Of a DNA stretch of 9,344 nt, positions 5,427 through 9,344 are shown one piece after another. Where the stretch lies: the NCBI GenBank assembly GCA_013214275.1, contig JABSPP010000043.1:1-9344 (forward strand), written 5' to 3'. The notes beneath the pieces are model-generated. The model was given only the letters and a program-made list of their open reading frames with translations. It was not told the origin of the DNA and ran no database searches. The position numbers and the translations under genes were made by a program. The stretch's first letter is position 1, and every line of letters begins with the position of its first letter. The DNA comes from Flavobacteriaceae bacterium (lineage in GTDB: Bacteria > Bacteroidota > Bacteroidia > Flavobacteriales > Flavobacteriaceae).

Positions 5427-7316
5427 GTCTAAGGTTCTTAAATAATGCTGTTTCTGTCTCCAAACCTCTAAGTCTTCCTTAAATTTTCTGATACTATCAA
5501 GGACATTTTTCACCAGTAGATTATCATCAGAAACATTGGATATAAAGCTTAAATTATTCTCTAACTGCTGAATCTCTCGAACGCTTTCATCAATTTTACT
5601 TCGAATGAAGGCACGCTCTGAATCTAATTTTCTCCGATCGTTATTCGCTAAATATCCGTTTATAATATTCCTAAACTTTAGCATCGCAATCTCATCTTTG
5701 CTAATGGACATATTACTCAAAATGCTGTTGATCGTCTTATTGAACTGGAAATCTATACTTCTAGCACTCCTAGGAAGTCTTCCCATTGTGGACCATTCTT
5801 GCATAAGATGATCTACCTCTGCTTTGGTTTTGATTTCACTCTCTTTGAGACGCTCCAGAAATGCTTTTTTATCCTCAACAACCTCTTGCTGTTCTGGGCT
5901 TAGTGCATTTTTTTGCTGGTGGTATCTGTCAAAATAGTAATTACACGCTGCTTTAAACCTTTTCCAGATATCGTCTGAAAATTTTCTGGGAACATGACCA
6001 ATTTTTTTCCAATCGGATTGAATTTTTTTGAACATATCTGTTGCAGAAGTCCAATCTTCGCTATCTTTCAAGGATTCTGCCAATTTAATCAACTCCAATT
6101 TTTTATTCAAGTTCTCTTGCTGCACACTTTTCTCTTGCTTGTAGAATAAATTCTTAGCTTGATTGAATTTTTTTGTTGCGGTCTTAAACTTTTGCCAAAC
6201 CGCCTCACTTTTAGAGAAAGGCAGTTTTCCAGCATCAAAATACTTTTGTCGTAACGAATTGATCTGGTCTATACTCCTCTGCCAATCGCTGTGTGACATA
6301 TTTTTTGAAAAGTCGTGCTGAAAAATTTCTTCAACTATAGCCAGTTTTTTTTCGATAATCTCACCATAATTAGACTTCATTTCTCTGAAATAATCATGCC
6401 TCTTATCGTGAATTTTCTTGGTAGCAGCACTAAATTTTTGCCATACTTCATCACGAACATCTCTAGCTACAGGTCCTATGTCTTCTTTCCATAGCTTGTG
6501 TAGCTTTTGCAACTCTTTAAAAGCATAGTGAATGTCCTGATGTTCTGAGAGTTCTTCTGCACGTTGGATAACTTTTAATTTTTCTTCTAAGTTGTGCTTA
6601 AAATCTAAGTCCCTAAAATCGTTACTAAGATGTAGTAAGTCATAGAATCGCTCTACGTGATGATGGTACGTTTTCCATGTATCATTGTATTTATTTTTGG
6701 GAACTGCTCCAATGTCTCTCCATGTTTTCTGAAGTTCACGAAACGACTTATACATGGTTTTTGTATCCGCGTTTTCAATCAATGCCTTTAAATCCCTAAT
6801 AACTTGATGTCTCTTTTCTAGGTTTTCTTTGAGTTGTTTTTCGAGGGTAGAAAAGTACGTGTCTTTTTTCTCTTTATAGGCTGACATCAACTTATTATAT
6901 CGCAGTTTAATAGGACTTGAGAACTGAAAATCAATCGAATTCCCTCCTTGGGCTAAAAAGGCTTCTTTCTTTTCCTTGAGAAGTTTACCAAACTTTTGAC
7001 TAAACACAAATTTAATCTCTTCGGCTGGTGTTTTTATCTTTTGGACAGGGTTGTTATTGATGAGTTTTTCTAACTCATCAACAAGAACTTCTAGCCCCAT
7101 TTGGGTATAATCCTTTTTTGATACTGATGTAGCAGTCTTACTCACTTTATCTGAAACTTTGTCCCCTGCTTCATCTGAGATCTTTTGGAGCTCCTTTTGC
7201 TCTGTTTGACCACCATTAGTCTCGGTTTCAGACGATGTGTCTAATTTAGATTCAGAAATACCTTTATCTTCTACCTTATCATTTTCTTCAATTTGATCTT
7301 CTCTTGAGTCTAACAT
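5421..7316 (-). CDS. DUF349 multi-repeat protein
   Basis: A 631-residue soluble, highly charged protein. Residues 1-65 are low-complexity (Glu, Asp, Ser, Thr, Lys) and probably disordered. After a helical region (70-160) come about five DUF349 units, recognisable by a W-x-x-(I/D)-G-x-(V/L)-P core and a following W-x-x-F/Y helix: near 189-218 (TWRDIGAVPK), 263-297 (LWKEDIGPVA), 345-378 (KYFDAGKLPF), 423-455 (DWKKIGHVPR) and 496-525 (EWSTMGRLPR). A C-terminal helical tail (540-625) follows. There is no signal peptide or membrane segment, so it is cytoplasmic. The family is common in Bacteroidota and has no settled biochemical function, so none is assigned. It is preceded by aroE with an 84-bp gap that holds a candidate promoter, so it may be transcribed alone as well as with the operon upstream. 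Its stop codon lies inside the shared terminator hairpin. Confidence 0.93.
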   Translation of the reverse strand: MLDSREDQIEENDKVEDKGISESKLDTSSETETNGGQTEQKELQKISDEAGDKVSDKVSKTATSVSKKDYTQMGLEVLVDELEKLINNNPVQKIKTPAEEIKFVFSQKFGKLLKEKKEAFLAQGGNSIDFQFSSPIKLRYNKLMSAYKEKKDTYFSTLEKQLKENLEKRHQVIRDLKALIENADTKTMYKSFRELQKTWRDIGAVPKNKYNDTWKTYHHHVERFYDLLHLSNDFRDLDFKHNLEEKLKVIQRAEELSEHQDIHYAFKELQKLHKLWKEDIGPVARDVRDEVWQKFSAATKKIHDKRHDYFREMKSNYGEIIEKKLAIVEEIFQHDFSKNMSHSDWQRSIDQINSLRQKYFDAGKLPFSKSEAVWQKFKTATKKFNQAKNLFYKQEKSVQQENLNKKLELIKLAESLKDSEDWTSATDMFKKIQSDWKKIGHVPRKFSDDIWKRFKAACNYYFDRYHQQKNALSPEQQEVVEDKKAFLERLKESEIKTKAEVDHLMQEWSTMGRLPRSARSIDFQFNKTINSILSNMSISKDEIAMLKFRNIINGYLANNDRRKLDSERAFIRSKIDESVREIQQLENNLSFISNVSDDNLLVKNVLDSIRKFKEDLEVWRQKQHYLRTLDY

Positions 7317-7350
7317 ATCTACAATGTTTAAGGTTCCTACAAACTTTCCA

Positions 7351-7382
7351 TAAAGATAGCGATGTATTACAAAATAACAAAA
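7351..7382 (-). promoter_or_regulatory. Candidate promoter for the DUF349 gene
   Basis: On the minus strand TTTTG (7382-7378) is followed after 19 bp by TATCTTTA (7358-7351). This resembles the Bacteroidota primary-sigma promoter (TTTG at -33, TAnnTTTG at -7) with one mismatch in the -7 box and normal spacing. The start of transcription would be about 30 bp before the ATG at 7316. It lies in the only sizeable gap (84 bp) of the minus-strand gene series, which supports a real start site here. Confidence 0.45.
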
Positions 7383-7400
7383 GTTAATTCCTGAGGTTCG

Positions 7401-8171
7401 TTAACACGATTGGTTCCAAAGGTGCCAAGATGCTTCTGCCTGGAGTTCTAACATCTCCAATCCGTTTTTAATTTGAGTGCCTCTTGACTTTCCTTCTTTC
7501 AAAAAAGAAGTCATCTCTGGGTTATAAACTAGGTCGTACAAAAGGTGACTTTCATTTAAAAATCGGTAAGGGAGATTTGGTTTTAAGGCTATGTGAGGAA
7601 ATGTTCCAAGCGGTGTACAATTAATAATAACGGTATGCGAAGTAAGGAACTGATTATTTAGTTCTGAATACGAAATTTCGCTCTTTTTCTTCGGACACCT
7701 AGATACCTTTAAATATGTAATGCCCATACTTTTTAAAACATATGCAACAGCTCTTGATGCTCCTCCTGTTCCTAGGATCAATGCTTTTGTGTGCGATGCT
7801 CTCAGCAATGGTTTTAATGAGTTTCTGAAGCCAATTATATCTGTATTATATCCTTTGAGTTTCCCTTTCTTAGTCATGCAAACAGTATTTACTGCACCTA
7901 CTTCTTTGGCAACTTCATCGATATCATCAAGAAATGAGAAAATATCTTGTTTGTAAGGGATGGTCACATTTAGCCCTTTGAGATGGTTTTTAAATTCACG
8001 GATTACACTTGGAAACTCGTCTATGGACTGGATATCAAAATTCACATACTCATGGTCAGAAAGTTCCTCCTTTGTAAACTTTTCCGTAAAATATCCTCTT
8101 GAAAATGAATATGAAATATTCTTTCCCAGAAGTCCCATGATCTGTTTGGGTTTATTTTCTCTTCCTACCAT
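7401..8171 (-). CDS. aroE: Shikimate dehydrogenase (NADP+)
   Basis: AroE reduces 3-dehydroshikimate to shikimate in the aromatic amino acid pathway. The 256-residue protein has the shikimate-binding S-x-S pair (SYSFSRGYF; S22, S24), NVTIPYK with the catalytic lysine K74, GAVNT (92-96), GYNTD with the catalytic aspartate D111, the nucleotide-binding loop GTGGASRA (134-141), NCTPLGTFP (184-192), YDLVYNP (212-218) and the C-terminal NGLEMLELQAEASW with the substrate-contacting Gln (Q244). ATG 8171 is chosen because it supplies the first beta-strand (KQIMGLLG). The alternative ATG at 8138 (residue 12) would trim that strand. With the chosen start it overlaps the DUF368 stop by 20 bp, indicating coupling. 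The protein is slightly short for the family but complete. Confidence 0.96.
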   Translation of the reverse strand: MVGRENKPKQIMGLLGKNISYSFSRGYFTEKFTKEELSDHEYVNFDIQSIDEFPSVIREFKNHLKGLNVTIPYKQDIFSFLDDIDEVAKEVGAVNTVCMTKKGKLKGYNTDIIGFRNSLKPLLRASHTKALILGTGGASRAVAYVLKSMGITYLKVSRCPKKKSEISYSELNNQFLTSHTVIINCTPLGTFPHIALKPNLPYRFLNESHLLYDLVYNPEMTSFLKEGKSRGTQIKNGLEMLELQAEASWHLWNQSC

Positions 8172-9159
8172 AATAATCTATTCCTAAGATGAGAAGAATT
8201 CCTACAAGTATGTAAAAAATGGCGATCCAACTGGTCTGGTTGGTTAAATCAGGTAGGAACCGTTGATAGTTCTCAATAATTTTATTTCCTTGTTGATCAA
8301 GTAAGTACTCTCCATGCTCTACTTTGTACTGTTCTGTTTTCCATGGCCATACAATTCCTAGAGATCCCGTGATAAACCCTATAATGATCGCTGTAATAAT
8401 CTGATTCCATCGCTTTAACAGGTAACCAAGCACATGTGAAATGAAAACCAATCCAAATACAGAACCTGCAGTAAATACTCCCATAATTTTAAGATATCTA
8501 ACGCGGTTTGAATCATTCATAAAACTAATGTCACCAGAGAATACATCGGTTATTACACTAAAAAGTTCGTTTACAGAATCTACAAGTAACAGCACATAAT
8601 TTCCCATTAAAATAAGAATAAACGACCCTGAAAGTCCTGGTAATGTCATTCCTGATACACCTACAATACCACAGATAAAAATAAACCAGAGGTTATCATT
8701 CTCTGCTGCAGGGGTTAAAAAACTAATCCCAACTCCTAGGGTAGCTCCAATAAAAACAGCAACTGTATTCTTCAGGTTCCAATTATAAAACCCTTTACCA
8801 ATATACCAAACAGATCCTATTATCATTCCAAAAAACCAGCTCCATACATAAAGCTCGTAGTTTTTAAGAAGGTAGTCAAGAATCTGCGAAATACTAAAAT
8901 AACTAAAAATACTTCCTCCCAGAACTAACAATAAAAAACGCGCATTGATGTAGAGAAAAAAACTTTTAAAACGCCCCTTTAACAGTAATGCACATGCTTT
9001 TAAATTGATTCGCTGAAAGGAAAAAATTAGCTCTTCGTAAAATCCTAGAACAAAAGAAACTGTACCACCAGAAACGCCCGGAACTTTATTTGCAGCACCC
9101 ATGGCAAGTCCCTTTAAAAACAAGAAAATGTTCTCTGATAAACTTCTATCTGGTTGCAT
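8152..9159 (-). CDS. DUF368 membrane protein (undecaprenyl-phosphate translocase, PopT-like family)
   Basis: A 335-residue polytopic inner-membrane protein. Two related re-entrant-type motifs mark the DUF368 family: GAANKVPGVSGGT (21-33) near the N-terminus and GMTLPGLSGSF (170-180) in the second half. Hydrophobic segments lie near 72-92, 105-122, 132-148, 156-168, 180-196, 224-245, 253-268 and 312-327. Just after the seventh is WPWK (271-274). DUF368 members in other bacteria (PopT) recycle undecaprenyl phosphate across the cytoplasmic membrane for cell-wall and surface-glycan synthesis; the same role here is inference. The start is ATG 9159, which overlaps the previous gene's stop as TAATG. 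The longer frame from 9234 would lie inside that gene and add a non-family N-terminus. aroE overlaps its 3' end by 20 bp. Confidence 0.94.
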   Translation of the reverse strand: MQPDRSLSENIFLFLKGLAMGAANKVPGVSGGTVSFVLGFYEELIFSFQRINLKACALLLKGRFKSFFLYINARFLLLVLGGSIFSYFSISQILDYLLKNYELYVWSWFFGMIIGSVWYIGKGFYNWNLKNTVAVFIGATLGVGISFLTPAAENDNLWFIFICGIVGVSGMTLPGLSGSFILILMGNYVLLLVDSVNELFSVITDVFSGDISFMNDSNRVRYLKIMGVFTAGSVFGLVFISHVLGYLLKRWNQIITAIIIGFITGSLGIVWPWKTEQYKVEHGEYLLDQQGNKIIENYQRFLPDLTNQTSWIAIFYILVGILLILGIDYYGRKRK

Positions 9160-9344
9160 TATTTCTTTTGAATTGCCCACCGTTCTAAAAGTAGTATCAG
9201 CCCAAAGCCTACTGCTGCTAATAGCACAGCCCACAAAAGCTGCGAATCCCCATTATAAGAACTCGGTAAAATACTACTCTCTAACAATGGCTTTTCTTCT
9301 CCATGCCGATCTATGTATGTTGTGATGGTTTGCTTCCATGGCCA
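9159..9344 (-). CDS. Second DUF368 membrane protein, C-terminal 61 residues (5' end outside window)
   Basis: The frame enters from the window's right edge and reads WPWKQTITTYIDRHG, then a short polar stretch, one hydrophobic helix (about residues 36-53, LLWAVLLAAVGFGLILLL) and a basic tail ending in IQKK. The same arrangement closes the neighbouring complete DUF368 protein: WPWK, a polar loop with HGE and a tyrosine, a final membrane helix and a basic tail. I therefore read this as a tandem DUF368 paralogue rather than an unrelated protein. The residue match is strong only at WPWK, so the call depends on that motif plus layout. The stop TAA shares its last A with the ATG of the next gene, which suggests translational coupling. 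Confidence 0.78.
   Translation of the reverse strand, partial: WPWKQTITTYIDRHGEEKPLLESSILPSSYNGDSQLLWAVLLAAVGFGLILLLERWAIQKK

Noticed and set aside
7720..8187. Two + strand open frames across aroE
   Set aside because: They are opposite to a clearly intact aroE and have no recognisable features.
9160..9234. N-terminal extension of the DUF368 frame beginning MGCAISSSRLW
   Set aside because: It lies inside the coding frame of the upstream DUF368 fragment and does not resemble the family N-terminus. ATG 9159, overlapping the previous stop, gives the normal start.
1..9344. CRISPR, tRNA/rRNA, insertion sequence, phage or attachment site
   Set aside because: No regularly spaced repeats, no tRNA-like cloverleaf, no transposase or integrase motifs and no long direct or terminal repeats were seen by eye on either strand.

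Overview
The window looks like ordinary chromosome of an AT-rich member of the Bacteroidota, most likely class Flavobacteriia. The grounds are: start codons without Shine-Dalgarno-like GGAGG, candidate promoters of the Bacteroidota type (TAnnTTTG at -7), an lpxK gene (Gram-negative lipid A), a flavobacterial-style Nif3 with an inserted domain, a multi-repeat DUF349 protein, and adjacent DUF368 genes next to aroE. I saw no transposase, integrase, phage gene, CRISPR array, tRNA or rRNA.

Left part (1-2443, + strand): the 3' end of pdxH (vitamin B6 salvage), a small exported beta-rich protein that is probably an outer-membrane barrel, a SixA-type histidine phosphatase, and a two-domain Ppx/GppA phosphatase starting at a TTG 5 bp after the sixA stop. 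lpxK (minus strand) converges on ppx, and the two coding regions overlap by 44 bp at their 3' ends.

Middle (2400-5426): lpxK is divergent from a nif3-like gene across a 52-bp gap that carries an exact TAACTTTG promoter element. nif3 is followed after 1 bp by a coiled-coil protein of the C4 zinc-ribbon family (COG1579 type), in which all four zinc-ligand positions have lost cysteine. This two-gene operon ends at a strong symmetric hairpin (5390-5426). The hairpin also contains the stop codon of the converging DUF349 gene, so it should terminate transcription from both sides.

Right part (5421-9344, all minus strand), in transcription order: the C-terminus of a DUF368 membrane protein (cut by the window edge), a complete DUF368 protein, aroE (shikimate dehydrogenase), then a 631-residue protein with about five DUF349 repeats. 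The DUF368-DUF368 junction overlaps as TAATG and the DUF368-aroE junction overlaps by 20 bp, so these three are probably co-translated. The DUF349 gene has its own candidate promoter.

Functionally this is a housekeeping region: cell-envelope biogenesis (lpxK; DUF368 proteins, a family that includes undecaprenyl-phosphate translocases), cofactor and aromatic metabolism (pdxH, aroE), phosphate/polyphosphate signalling (sixA, ppx), and conserved proteins of unclear function (Nif3, the cysteine-less zinc-ribbon homologue, DUF349). I found no convincing new defence or mobile system. The best leads are the zinc-ribbon protein without ligands, the Nif3 protein missing one canonical metal ligand, the DUF368 gene pair and the compact convergent junctions.
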